Shown one piece after another: positions 1-11,500 of a DNA stretch of 64,000 nt. Below the pieces are notes generated by a model. It was given only the letters and a program-made list of their open reading frames with translations. It did not search any database and was not told the DNA's origin. This DNA is from Palaemon carinicauda (Eukaryota; Arthropoda; Malacostraca; Decapoda; Palaemonidae). The stretch is from NCBI RefSeq assembly GCF_036898095.1, contig NC_090767.1:25008570-25072569 (forward strand). The letters are read 5' to 3'. Each line of letters begins with the position of its first letter. The stretch's first letter is position 1. Position numbers and translations under genes: made by a program.

Positions 1-301
1 GCATTTCTTTTGAGGATAGTATTGAATAATCCAACACGGCGAAAGCAATAAAACCAAAACCAAGTACTTCACCAATTCGGTAGAAAACTCGAGGTCATAA
101 TAGCGAGTGGAATTGACTTGTCGATGAAACCGACAGAGAAGAACTGGAGCTGTTTACATGTATATGCGGTATCTGGCCGATAGTCGGCGCTGGTGGGCAC
201 ACCCGCTACCTTCATGGCGATCGCTCGCAAGTTTTTGAATTCTGTCGAGCCGTCGGAGACGTCAGCTATTATATATTCACCGGCTAAGTTTAATATTTAA
301 A
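1..301 (-). mobile_element. Family B YR-retrotransposon terminus, cut by window edge
   Basis: This stretch aligns by eye with the last ~300 bp of the complete family B element (39640-39940). It shares the block around ggcgctggtgggcacacccg and the terminal tattcaccggctaagttt. The homology stops at about 301, where a family C terminus begins. The rest of the element, if present, lies to the left of the window. No coding sequence is visible here. Confidence 0.75.
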
Positions 302-592
302 GATATAAGTATAAGAAAAAGTAAGTACTGTAAAAGACAAAACATCAATGGCCGTAAAGCGAGGATGGGAGCAGAGACATCCGCTCGCCATCCGAGCCAA
401 AAGTAAAGTGGAGCACTCACTGTGCGTGTGAGTGGGGAGGGGTAGCAAGCTACCCCTCTCTACCCCCCGCTAACTAGCGGAGGGGTAGTAAACCCTCGTT
501 AAAATTCTAATGGCTCGTCATTTCAGCTACGCCGAAGTAATTACCCCATGTAAATAGCGTGGTTTGTATTTCAGTTACGGAACAATTAAAAA
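302..592 (-). repeat. Solo terminal repeat of family C
   Basis: The segment matches the right terminus of the family C element (12290-12556): an upstream gene-proximal part, a G-rich tract with the ctaactagcgg core, the aaaccctcgttaaaattcta block and a terminal cagttacggaaca. No family C coding sequence is attached, so this is a solo end or a remnant. A second copy in the same orientation lies at 1323-1566. Confidence 0.7.
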
Positions 593-1290
593 TTAACAAA
601 ATTTCCCCAGGGAGGAACTCCGAAGAGTAACCCCGAGGGAATAGCAAAAAATAAGAATAAAGAATTAAGTATGCGCCCTCCTCCCCCACTGACATTCACG
701 GGAGAAGGGGGAGGGCAGAGCAATTGTAATAAAAACAGAATTCTAACAGAATTATAATTATCTAAATCATCTAAGAATGTTCACTAATAGTAAGAACCAC
801 TGACCCCCCGAAGGAGTGTTCCCCACAGAGAAGCTGAAAAGTTAGAAATAAAATTAGATTCCATTAAAAATAATTGAGACAAATAAGCAGAATAGCAACC
901 CAATCCACAACGGGAAAGGAGCTTCCGCAATAGTACGTAGTAATAGTAAGGGGTGAATGACCTCGAGTAAAAAGAGAGACCGTAGTCAATCTAAACTCCC
1001 ACATTCCCTTCGCTGAGAATCAAAGTTCCCCGTAGGAAAGGAGGAACAGCGAAGATAATAGATGAATGAAGAGAGTCCAGCGATGACGATTCCCTATGGG
1101 GGCCGAGTTAACGGAAAAGCCGAAGGAAAGACCTATGGACCAAGAGGGAGAGGCCGTACTCCATGACGTGAAACCGTGGTGGCCTTGCACTACGCAAGTG
1201 TCATTGTCGTACATCACACACACAGCACAAACACTGAAAAGAAAACTTACTACCTTTCTATACACAAATATATACATAAACATAAAGAAT

Positions 1291-1292
<2 letters not shown>
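593..1292. other. Uncharacterised spacer between two family C termini
   Basis: About 700 bp of AT- and purine-rich sequence separates two directly oriented family C ends. Short open frames exist on both strands, but none shows a recognisable domain or codon bias. It could be the interior of a degraded family C derivative or unrelated host DNA. Confidence 0.4.

Positions 1293-1322
<30 letters not shown>
1293..1322. repeat. (TA)n microsatellite
   Basis: An uninterrupted TA dinucleotide run of about 30 bp immediately precedes the second family C terminus. Confidence 0.95.
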
Positions 1323-1324
<2 letters not shown>

Positions 1325-1566
1325 CAAGTATAAGAAAAAGTAAGTAAAACAAAAACAAAAGCATTAATGGCTGTCAAAGAGGTGAGGGTGAAAGCGGACA
1401 CATCCGGCTACCACCCGAGCCAATAGTAAAGTGAGCTCAGCACACAGGTGTGTGAGGGGGGGGGGTAGTAAACCCTCGTTAAAATTCTAATGGCTCATCA
1501 TTTCAGCTACGCCGAAAGTAATACCCATATTAAATAGTGTGGTTTGTATTTCAGTTACGGAACAAA
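1323..1566 (-). repeat. Second solo terminal repeat of family C
   Basis: It repeats the organisation of the terminus at 302-592: a tataagaaaaagtaagta start, a G run, aaaccctcgttaaaattcta and terminal cagttacggaaca. It is shorter because part of the central G-rich segment is missing. Same orientation as the first copy. Confidence 0.7.
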
Positions 1567-1628
1567 AGTATATTATCATGACCACTTGGATTCTATCAAC
1601 ACAGAACACCAAATGATCCACTACTCAC

Positions 1629-1892
1629 CTTTGATCATTGGACCAGCCCAAGGCCCTTCTGATCTCAAGCCTTTTCATGACCAGCTAAGATAGTATCGAG
1701 CAACACAGATATCGTCACGTCCTTGTCTCCGGAGGAGCGGTTTGACTCGGAACACCACGCTGCGCAGCCTCAGAACTTTGTCTTCCCTGTCTTCCGCATC
1801 CTTCGCGTCGTCTCCTTTCTCCAGCACCCAGACTTTCCAGACACAAACGGAGGAGTCCTTCGGACCGCTGGCAAGCAATAATCCGCCATTAT
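1629..1892 (-). pseudogene. ELP2: ELP2-like WD40 exon (third of three visible)
   Basis: On the minus strand an acceptor (tttcag) at 1893-1898 and a donor (ggtgag) at 1624-1629 bound a 264-nt exon. Its frame continues the previous exon in phase 1 and reads NGGLLLASGPKDSSVCVWKV, a WD40 blade ending (ASG..D..V.VWK), followed by an acidic insert. This order matches Elongator complex protein 2, a scaffold of the tRNA-modifying and acetyltransferase Elongator complex. Further on, the frame that gives a blade-like LAGHE motif differs from the upstream frame, so a frameshift lies between them, and a TGA follows shortly after. The exon is probably non-functional, unless these are assembly errors. Confidence 0.6.
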
Positions 1893-2612
1893 CTGAAAGG
1901 TAATAATATTTATGCTCAAAATGCTTTCTCAAAACAAGTAAAAAGAGCTACCTGAATATTTCCAACATTGCATTCAAGTCTACGGGCCAACCTTTCCCTT
2001 TTTCCTATGTTGACCTTTTGTATAATCTACTGTCTATATATAATAACAATCATAACTAGAATTGTGATCTTGCTGTGGTTCACCTTCAAAATTCAATGGG
2101 TTCATCCAAAGCATAATAATACCTATCAGTGGTTCAAAGTTGGTGGAAATCAAGCAAGACGTTTCAACATAATCTTGCTAACAGACAACAAACAAACGTA
2201 TAAGTAAATAAATTAATAAATGCTGGTCATTTTATAAACACATTGGCAGAGGTAATGAATTCATAATCTAACAATGATTTTTCATTCCCTGAATATTTAG
2301 TTTTTGCATTAAATATTCTCTTTACTCAATTCAAAAGGCGTGGTAGCCACTTTACACAGTCTGAAGTATTTTCTGCCTCAATTCCCATCTGGTTTAGATT
2401 ACATTTCCATCACTTAATTATTATGTTTGGCAATTCCTACTGGTCTCTCGTCACACTACGTCTGACTCATTCTTTGATCTTCCTTCATTGCAGCTCCAAA
2501 CCAGACCCATTTCTTTTCCTTCCTCGGGACATCTCACCCCTCTGTAACATACAATATAAAAGGTAAACAATACAAGGTCCTAAATCAGGTAAATAAGATC
2601 TCGGAAACTAAC

Positions 2613-2834
2613 CTTCTCGCATAATGTCCAGCGAAGTCACCCAGTCTTTGTGACCGTTAAGAACCGCTTCTGGAAAATAGTCGCCTAAACTCTCGCGTGT
2701 GAATACGCGTATTCGGCTGTCGTGATCGCCGCACAGAAGCAGCAGATGCTTGGCCTCTTAAACCTTCACTGTGAGGAGGCTCGTGATAAACGTGCGTCTC
2801 GGGAGGCGGAATGTCTTCCTGCCTTCTCTTTCAC
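2613..2834 (-). pseudogene. ELP2: ELP2-like WD40 exon (second of three)
   Basis: A minus-strand acceptor (cttcttcag) ends at 2835 and a donor (gttagt) begins at 2612, giving a 222-nt exon whose two junctions are both phase 1 and fit the neighbouring exons. The translation includes HLLLLCGDHDSRIRVF and then GHKDWVTSLDIMRE, the pattern of ELP2 blades (CG..DS.I..F followed by GH.DWV). An in-frame TAA lies just before the HLLLL segment and would truncate any product. Assignment rests on motif order remembered from the family, not on a search. Confidence 0.65.
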
Positions 2835-3890
2835 CTGAAGAAGTGCATTGAATTAACAAAAGGCAAAATACGTACTATCAACTAAAACATTAAAAACAAG
2901 TAAAATGAGCACTCAAGAGAGCACAGACCTCGATTCCCTCTATCACACCATCTCGATCTTCACTAGATCTCTATTTACATGTTCCCATCCTGGATCTGCA
3001 GGTCCGGAATAATATAATATCAGAACCATAACGTAGCGATTGCTAGACCTTACGATGGCTTAATGCTTAAAAGTTTTGACCAAGTCTACTGTGCTTTACT
3101 CGAGTAATAAGCAAGAATTTCCAATTTGGTCCAATCTCGCAATAGTTAAGAATCCTTTAAAAAAAAAAGTCTTGGATCTGGATGGTGAATACGATCACAG
3201 GGTAAATATAGTACCTTCTAAGTTATCCCATTTCTAACATGTCTTGAAAATGTCATCAAATTCATCCCTAACTTTTTTGAGTAAGCCAGCTTACATCAGA
3301 TTTCAGGAGTAAAATACAGTGAAAAAAATACATCCAATGACATTACAAAATTCTCACTCACCTGCCCCATAAGGATTTGTTTAAAAACAGCTATAATGGA
3401 AAAGCCCAAAGTGGAATGGATAAAAAGTGAAAGGAAAAGGACAACATAGCTGAGAACGGCATTCATGACCTTAGATGTCAGGATGCCAGAAAACTCTCAT
3501 TCAATCAATCAATCCATCAATCCATCATAGCTGAGAACTGTATGGATGAAGTGAAAGGCTTCTTATAAACCCTATAGTGTCCAGCCACAGCTAAACTTGT
3601 ACTCTATGCAATACTCCCTTTGGCGATGCGAGAAATTCTGACTGCTGAAAAACCTCACTTACAAATATAACAAATGCCTCAACACCATAACACATTGGAC
3701 CGATATTTCATTTATTGAATACAGTCGCTGTTGGCTTCTCAGATGCAGCAGGGATCTGGTCTTTTGATACGATCTATCACAGGTCCTTGTTTTAAACACG
3801 TACATAATTATAAAACATACAGTATACCTGTAATGAAATTTTCATGGAATTAGGAGCCTTGATTGTATAACTCTAATTTCACAACAGTAC

Positions 3891-4013
3891 CTGTTACAGG
3901 GCAAACGATCCAACAGGCGGCCATGGCAGTAACGGCCGTCACGATGATAAGCTTCTCCTTTCCGTCTTCGTGGATGACCAATCCATCGGACATGACTACA
4001 CCTTCGCTGTGTT
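3891..4013 (-). pseudogene. ELP2: ELP2-like exon (first of three visible)
   Basis: A 123-nt minus-strand exon with acceptor atttccag and donor gtactg. It joins the next exon in phase 1. It reads EGVVMSDGLVIHEDGKEKL followed by an IIVTA blade motif, which fits the WD40 repeat preceding the other two exons in ELP2. No stop lies inside this exon. Other exons of the gene are not visible in the window, and LINE and YR-element sequence lies upstream. Confidence 0.5.
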
Positions 4014-4089
4014 CTGGAAATGAGAAACAAAAAAATCAATTTAGTATTAATGAATTTCTATTGATATTGTAATTAGTCAGGTCTCCTTC

Positions 4090-4460
4090 TTTTGCCACTT
4101 TCACCAACACTCCTAACTCCCATTCATCAGGTTTTGCCTCTTCATGCCACATTCTACTCAAGTACCACATGTGGATGAGGTCATGATGAGGGGCAGATAG
4201 ATGGAGAGGGTTTGGGCATGCTCTTTGCACTCCACAAGAGAGATTATAGTTCACCAAACGTTCAGCTGGGCTACACGAGGCACTAGAAGAGTTGGAAGAC
4301 CCAGGTCTACATGGCTGAGGACTATGAAGCGTGAAGCAGATGATGATGAATGGAGAAGTACAGTATTGAATTAAAAGCTCAAGATAGAGACGACTGGGGA
4401 AATCTAACTGAGGCCCTTTGCATGAACAGGTGTAGGAGGTGATGATGACAATTATTACTA
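4090..4460 (+). mobile_element. LINE-type 3' fragment (RT C-terminal tail and 3' end)
   Basis: In the plus direction the frame reads TRRVGRPRSTWLRTMKREAD and then a damaged continuation with a DR.DW-like end. This resembles the C-terminal tail of non-LTR retrotransposon polyproteins. A gatgatgacaattatta tail follows. A related fragment lies in the opposite orientation at 62205-62390. Clade not assigned. It abuts the ELP2-like exons. Confidence 0.55.
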
Positions 4461-4805
4461 CGAAACTATTCAATCAAAACAAATCACACAAAACTCTACA
4501 ATTGTCCCAAGAACGACACCGAAACATCCCATTGTGGAAGAACCCCCGACTGGGTCTGCTGATATATTCATTCTTTCATCATTCAGTCCAGGCGCAGACG
4601 ACTATCTACACTCAAACGTGTGGTTATGGGCGAGTAGAGACAAGGAAGTGCTAATAGACCAGTGATTATGTACGTTAATAGGGATGTCTGTGCATCTAAA
4701 TTGAAGAAATTATTGCTGTACTCATCTATTACAACAACTTTTTAAGAATAAACTATTGTATTACTAAGATGTCAAATTTATTCTGGAACTTTCTGCAATC
4801 AAAAA

Positions 4806-5012
4806 TGACAAATTCGTAGATATTTTGTATTTTTCCTATCTATACAAACCTTAGCTATTTAATAGGGGTTATTACTTTCGGCGTAGCTGAAATGACGAGC
4901 CATTAGAATCTTAACGAGGGTTTACTACCCCACCACTAGTTAGCGGGGGGTAGAGAGGGTAGCCTGCTAACCCCCCCTCACACACACCTGTGCTTGAGCT
5001 CACTTTGCTTGG
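4806..5012. repeat. C1 left (3') inverted terminal repeat
   Basis: This is the reverse complement of the right terminus at about 12345-12556. It shares the ctatacaaaccttagctatt block, the cattagaatc/ttaacgagggtttacta block and the tagttagcg/C-run segment. The outermost ~40 bp differ from the right end, as expected for DIRS elements, whose extremities carry short unique extensions. Confidence 0.75.
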
Positions 5013-5051
5013 AGGTAGGACTTCAAGGGGGATAGGGCTGGCGGGCAAGTT

Positions 5052-5161
5052 TGATTAAATAGCTAAGGTTTGTACAGTTAGGAAAAATACAAATTATCTA
5101 CGAATTTGTCATTTGTTCCGTAACTGACATACAAACCACGCTATTTAATAGGGGTGACTCA
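5052..5161. repeat. C1 internal complementary region (ICR)
   Basis: The first half (attaaatagctaaggtttgt ... ctacgaatttgtca) is the reverse complement of the left extremity at 4806-4865. The second half (tttgttccgtaactga ...) copies the right extremity read inward. The block therefore reproduces the joined ends of the element, the sequence that in the DIRS1 model templates completion of the termini and circle formation. Confidence 0.75.
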
Positions 5162-5636
5162 CCCATTAGGAAGGGTGGAAAGTCCCTGCCAGTACTGGCT
5201 TTTGGCTTTGCCCGGGGACTCGATATTTGAGTGTGTTCGCACTCAGCAATAAGGAGTCCCTGCATCTCGCTAGAACCTTGCTACGCAAGGACTGCGGCCT
5301 ACGCAATCTGTGTGTGAAGGTATAATAAAGTATGACTCGTCCTAGGAAGTTGACCTGTAGTCTTTTAGAAGGAAACTTTAGGCTAGGACTCTCCCAATAC
5401 CACCTCGTCAGGGTATGGGGACGTGACAGTATTATCTTAATACTAGGAACACAAGGAAGCATGGTTTACCTGCAGTGGTTTGAAGTCAGCTGTGCAGAGA
5501 ACCCAGGATGCTGCTTTCTCCAAGGGAGGAGAGGATGAAAAGAATAAGGGCCAGACAAAGCTTTTCATTCATGCAGACTAAAACCGGGTAACAATGCCCT
5601 CAACCTTCTGCTACCTGTCCATTAAGGAGCCTGAGG

Positions 5637-6802
5637 TTAGACCAGCTGTTGTGCAGCCACCACAGGGCCGATAGAAAACGTATCAAGTCTCCTGTGTGTC
5701 ACGTCTTGCAGGTAGTGGGCTGTGAAGGTCATCCGACGCTTCCACACCCCAGCTTGCAGGACCTGCGTCACTGAATAATTCTTCTTGAAGGACAGGGACG
5801 TAGCTACGCCCCTAACATCATGTGCTCTAGGGCGACGTGACGGAGGACGGTCAGGATTCAAGGCTAGGCTGAGCTGGTATTCTTGGTGACCCTCCTCTTC
5901 GTTTCCCCAATGCTCACGAACAAAGCTTACACCTGGGGACGAACTGCAGCTGTTCTTTTAAGATACAACCTCAGACTCCTTACTGGGCACAGTAGGAGAT
6001 GGTCTGGGTCATCTGTTACAGAATGGAGACTTGAAACCTGGAAAGAGTCGAACCGAGGGTCCGGCACTCCCGGATTCTGAATCTTAGCAACAAACTCGGG
6101 GACGAATCTGAACGTTACTTCCCCCCATCCCCTTGAATGGGCGATGTCGTATGAGAGACCATGAAGTTAACTGACTCGCTTGGCTGAGGCCAAAGCTAGC
6201 AGGAACACCGTCTTCCAAGTAAGGTGGCGATCAGAAGCCTGGCGATATGGTTTGTAGGGAGGTCTCTTAAGAGACCTGAGAACTCGAACCACGTTCCATG
6301 GAGGAGGTCTCACTTCCAACTGAGGGCAGGTAAGTTCATAACTCCGTATGAGTAGGGAAAGTTCCAGAGAGGAAGAAATGTCCACTCCTTTGAGCCTGAA
6401 GGATAGGCTTAAGGCTGAGCAATAGCCTTTCACTGCCGAGACTGAAAGGCGCATATCTTCCCGCAAATACACGAGGAACTCCGCTATTGCTGGAATAGTG
6501 GCATCGAGTGGAGAGATACCCCTTCCACAACACAAACCACAGAAAACTCGCCACTTCGCCTGGTAGATCCCTGCGGATGACCTACGCAGGTGTCCAGACA
6601 TCCTGTTCACAACTTGTTGCAAAAATCCTCTCTCAATGAGGAGGTGCTGGATAGTTTCCAGGCGTGAAGTCGAAGTGAGGCTACGGCTTTGTGGAAGATG
6701 TTGGCATGTGGTTGTTTGAGTAGCTTGTGTCATGGAGGGAATACTCTCAGGAGCTCCGTGAGGAGTTGCAGAAGATCCGGAAACCATCCTGCGTGATGCC
6801 AT
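5637..6802 (-). pseudogene. C1 tyrosine recombinase, split by stop codon
   Basis: The N-terminal part (6802 to 6167) has the SAM-like core-binding region and reaches ALASAKRVS, which holds the first catalytic Arg. A TAA at 6167-6169 then replaces the Glu codon expected from family B (AKRVSEL). After a degraded stretch, 5861-5637 encodes the C-terminal catalytic box: H-D-V-R, then a conserved W and H-Y-L with the nucleophilic Tyr. All four catalytic positions (R, H, R, Y) can still be recognised. The enzyme would integrate circular DNA by strand exchange, but this copy cannot make a full protein. Confidence 0.75.
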
Positions 6803-7480
6803 AGCGGAACTATCAGGGTCATCGAGAGATTGACCGATATTCTGGTCTTGTTGAGCACCCTCCTCATCAGACAGAACAGGGGAAAAGTGTATACATCACT
6901 GTGATCCCACCGTTGTTGGAAGGCATCTTGCCAGAGAGCCTTGGGATCCGGGACTGGGGAGCAGTACAGCGGAAGCTTGAAGTTCAGCGCTGTAGTGAAC
7001 AGGTCCACAGTCGGGGAACCCCACAAAGTCGGGACTTTGTTGGCTACTTCACGATCCAAAGACCACTCGGTACTCACTATCTGCGCTGCTCTGCTCAGAC
7101 TGTCGGCGAGCACATTCCTTTTGCCTGGATTGAAGCGAGCCGATAGTGTGACCAAGTGGACTTTGGTCCATCTCAGTATCTCTACTGCAAGATGGGATAG
7201 CTGTTCTGAAAAGGTACCTCCCTGCTTGTTGATATAAGCCACTACTGTGGTGTTGTTGCTCATCACCACCACAGAGTGGCCCGCCAGGACTTGGTGGAAC
7301 TTCTGAAGGGCCAGGAATACGGCCTTCATTTCTAGCAGGTTTATAATGAGGTACTTTTCTGATTCTGACCACAGGCCTGAGGTCCTGTGGTTCAGAACGT
7401 GGGCCCCTCACCCTTTCTTTGATGCGTTCGAAAACAACATCAAATCCGGGGGGAGGACGAGAAGATCCACTCCCTTCCGT
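6740..7480 (-). pseudogene. C1 RNase H and methyltransferase-like segment
   Basis: RNase H features run from about 7430 to 7080: an SNAS motif where DAS is expected (codon at 7426-7428), a TGA at 7408-7410 where family B has Trp, an E in LLEMKAVF, an SNNTT motif where family B has SDNTT (7255-7257), and a final VLADSLSR. Two of four catalytic acids thus read Asn. Downstream, TVDLF followed by SDVYTFPLF resembles the segment annotated as DNA-adenine-methylase-like in DIRS elements, with the PP motif changed to PL. The domain is probably dead. Confidence 0.7.
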
Positions 7481-7589
7481 AGGTTCTCGTCTGCCACCCA
7501 CCACTGAAGGTCCGTCTGTTCCGCAGAACTCATGAGGATCAGAGTGTCCGTGGAATCGTGACCTTGATTCCACCAAGACTTGAGTCATC

Positions 7590-8520
7590 AGTGGAGAGAT
7601 CTCATTCTGAGGTGACCATTGGGAACTAGACGGGCCAGGGATGAGAGATGGCCGAGGAGACGTAACCACGTTTGGGCTGGAAGTTCTTCTCGTCTGAGGA
7701 AAGGCCTTGCGACCTTCCTCAGCTTTGCTATCCTGTCGTCTGATGGGAAGGCTTTGTGGAGATTGGTGTCTATGACCATGCCTGGGTATACCAGTTTCTG
7801 AGTGGGCAGCAGAGAGGACTTCGAGATTTACCATGATCCCCAGATCTTGGCAAAGTTCGAGAAGCTTGTCTCGGTGGCGAAGAAGGGTTGCCTCCGAGTC
7901 TGCTAGGATCAGCCAGTCGTCCAGGTAACGGAGGAGACGGATACCGATCCTGTGAGCCCAAGATGATATCAGGGTGAACACTCTGGTGAACACTTGAGGA
8001 GCTGTGGAGAGACCGATGCACAGCACCTTGAACTGGTAGATCTTGTTGTCTAGGCTGAATCTTAAGTACTTCCTTGAAGACGGGTGGACTGGGATCTGGA
8101 AGTACGCGTCCTTCAGGTCCAGTGTACACATGAAGTCTTGTGGTCTCTCTGCAAGCCTGACCGTGTCTGCCGTCTCCATGCTGAACGGTGTCTGTCAAAC
8201 CCGTTCAGGATTGAGAGGTCGATGACTGGTCTCCAGCCTCCAGACGCCTTCTTTACAAGAAAGAGTCGAATGCAGAAGCCTGGGGACCCGTCAACTACCT
8301 CTTGGAGAGCGTCCTTCTTCAACATGGTCTCGACTTCTGCCCGAAGGGCTTGCCCTCTTACCGATCCCATGGTAAGGGAGCTCAATGACACTGGATTCGC
8401 TGTCGGGAGGTAGAGATGTTGTGAACGGGACGCGATATCCCTGACCGATCACGGAGATCGTCCAGGGATCTACCCCGAGTTGCTGCCACCTTGTCGCGCA
8501 ACTTTGTAGGCATCCCCCCA
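7590..8520 (-). pseudogene. C1 reverse transcriptase
   Basis: The domain is spread over several frames. RLFLVKKASGGWRPVIDLS is the N-terminal RT motif, then after a shift near 8195 come SMETADTV, LDLKDAYFQIPVHPSSRKYL and the catalytic YLDD at 7916-7927. A further shift near 7800 moves the thumb/connection region into another frame (7779-7588). Motif order and spacing match DIRS RTs. At least two indels prevent translation as one protein. Confidence 0.8.
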
Positions 8521-11500
8521 CTGGTGGACATGAAGGGGAACTGCCAATCCCAGCGTTTGCGGCCTCGGCCGCTCCCTCTAGGATTTTTACCTCCCCTGGA
8601 GGACTTCCTGCCCTTCCTGTCCTTAACAGGAAAGGGCTTAGACACCTTTGTCTTTGCTGCTGTCTCCTTTTTCGTATTCTTGGCAGGACGGGGCTGTTGG
8701 GTTGCTGGAGGTTTGTAGGGCCTCGATGTCAGGGCCCTATGGAGAAGGGAATCCTGGTTGGATTTCCTCCACCTCTCAGCAGCCTGCTCCACGTCCTTAG
8801 GCTCAAACAAATTCTTACCAAGGACGGAAGAATGTCTGAGCCTGCTGACGTCGGTACTGGGGACCTTCTGATGAAATCTCTCAGCCACTGCGCCCCGTCG
8901 TTTCAGGATCGTGTTAGCCCACAAGCTCGAGACTTGGTGGGCCAGAAACTCGATGGTCCGCGTGCCTAAGAGCAAAAAGGTCTCCAGTGCCTTCCTGGTG
9001 CTTTCCTTGGACAAGTCCTCAGACCGCACCAGGATGCCTAGAGACCCTAGCCAGATGGCCAGCCACGAGGTTGCCTGCATGGCACACTTTGCAACCTTCT
9101 CCTGGCTTATGATCTCTGTTGCTGAATACGAGACATGCCGGTTGGAAAGTCTCTCTAGAGGGACTCCCCCGGTAAGCTCTTCCAGAGAATGGTGCAAAGG
9201 AAGAGCTAAACAAGTCTCCTCCAAGATCTCAAAGTACCTCCTCTGATGGACTCGAGGAGGCGGGAGGAGCTTGTTACCTGTTGGAGGAGGCAAGCTCAGG
9301 GAGCTGGCCTTCGACCTTGTCTCTGGCACTCTTCACCCCCTGTGACCAGGGCAAAGCTGCACTGGCCCTAGAAGGTTTCTGGGTACCGTAGACTCGGTCC
9401 AAGATCGTGTCCTTACCCTCACGAGGAGGAATCTCTGGATCCGGAAACCCATTGAGACTCCTCATGAGGGTCAGAACTTGCCAGAATGCATGTTCAGACT
9501 CTTGTAGCTCTCTTCCTGGAGGGCTGGCAGCAAAGTCTCCTGTCCCCAGAGGCTCTTCCTGGGGGGACTCGTGGACGTTCTCCGAGGGTTTGGCTGGCTC
9601 CTGTCTGGCTGGCTCCTGTCTGGTCCTTGATGAAGACTTAGGCAAAGTCTTCGAGTCCTTCGGCTCCCTCCTGGGAGGGATACAGAACTGCAGCAGTGAT
9701 GGTGGGAGGCTTTTCTCAACTCCTACTCGAGAAGACTTCTCGGGGAGAGGTGGGGTTTCCCCCATTGGTGCGATGGGGGAATGACCCGCCTCACCTGAAT
9801 ACCCCGAGGACAAGAAATCCTCGTCCGCAGGAGGGAGAGAAAGTCTGAGGGGGAGAGGGAACCTTCCTCAATGACTTCTGAGGAGACAGCTTCGCCCTTG
9901 GAGAAGTTACCACGGAAGGAACTCCTCTCTTCCTCTCCAGGGGAGATGAAGCCGCCACTGCTTTGTGACCAAGTTCAGAGAACACTGGCTTAAAAGCCTG
10001 CACGAGCGCTCTGACAATGGTACCAAACCAGGGCTGCTTGCTGACAGTCGTGCTGTTAGACACTCCCTCTGTAGGGAAGGGGATCATACGATCCCTAGGA
10101 GTGACCAAACGAAGGTTCGCCTGAAAAGATACAGAAATAGAAGAGTCCTTGGACCTATCCGGAAACAACGAGACGACGATGACCTGGCCGCACGATGTCC
10201 TGTGGCCTCACGCGTGGGATCGCGCCTATGATCGCTCTGGGAATTGCGCTGGGGATCGCGCTGCAAGTCACGCAATGGGCCTTGCCCCGGGTCGCACGTG
10301 GAAGAATGTTCGCACGCGCGCGGGCGATGGCGAGCCATGGCGCGTAGGTGAAGACAGGTGACGCGCAGAAGGCTAGAAGAGCGCTCACGCACGCGAAGGC
10401 GATTGTTCGCGCGCGCGCAGGATCTTGCAGAAGGGCCCGTGAGGGCGAAAATGTTGGCCGCTCGTGCGCAGGAGAAACATCTCTAGAGCGCGAGCGTGCT
10501 GCGCGTGTATCTAGCTGAAGCAGTGAGCGAGGGCGAGGGCGTGCTTGCGCAACCTCGTGGGCGCGCGTTGGCGCACAGGAGAGCCTGGAACTATGCCCAG
10601 ATCTTGAGATCGTGGGCGCGCAGGAGATTGTGGGCGCACATGGCGCGCATCAGGATGCGGGTGCACCGAAGTGCGCTGTCGGTTTGGAGAGCGCCTGTGC
10701 GCTAACTCAGGAGACTCCAGGGCTGTGCGCTGGGGTGCAGGTGAGCGCTGGCGCGCTCTATCAGGAACAACAACAGCAGTTGCGCGCTTGTGCGCAGTGG
10801 CGCGTTGAGGCACTGGAGAGCGCTGGATGTCCAATGAGCACCTATGCGCTATCTCAGGAACCTCCTTTGTGCGCTGACGCGCAGGAGAGCGCTGACGTGT
10901 AGGAGAGCGATGGCGTGTAGGAGAGCGCTGGCGCGCTAAAGCAGGAACCAGTGGAGAGCGCTTGCGCGCAGGGGAACCCTGGCGCGTAATAGCAGGATCA
11001 GCAGCAAGCAGGTGAGCGCTGGCGCGCTAAGACAGAACATCTGCTGCAGGACGGTGGAGCGCAGGGAGTACCTGGCGCTTAAGGGACTGAGACACAATTT
11101 TGTGCTCAAGCCCCTTATGCCCCGAAGGGACCGTTGCCTATTTAATAACAGGGTGAGATGGCGCCCACAGCGCATCGGCAGCCAGGAACGGTGACTGCAG
11201 GTCAACAGGTCTGGAGGGTGGAAGGTCGGCGTGTCCTGTGTAAGGACGACCTTCCACCGAAGGAGATCGCGAACGATCTCCGGAGAGGTCCGAGGTAGCT
11301 GGCAGGACAGGTGAACGACGACGAGGTTCTTCTGCGGAGGACTGCGGAGATGACGAGCCGAAGAGGCGCCTCCTAACACCCTTGTGAGGTGAAGGAAGAC
11401 CTCTACGGCGAAGGGGAAGACGAGCTTTCCCCCTTATACGCCCTCTGGGGGCCGTGGGATCAGCTGGCTAACCATCAGCAGTCCTCCAAAGAGGAGTCTC

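Noticed and set aside
507..1347. Small frames between the family C termini as host genes
   Set aside because: No domains, no splice context, and they run into repeats.
10084..10902. Several 70- to 107-codon frames on both strands of the GCGC-rich region
   Set aside because: High GC removes stops on all frames. The minus-strand gag reading is the only one supported by homology to the fold-back copy.
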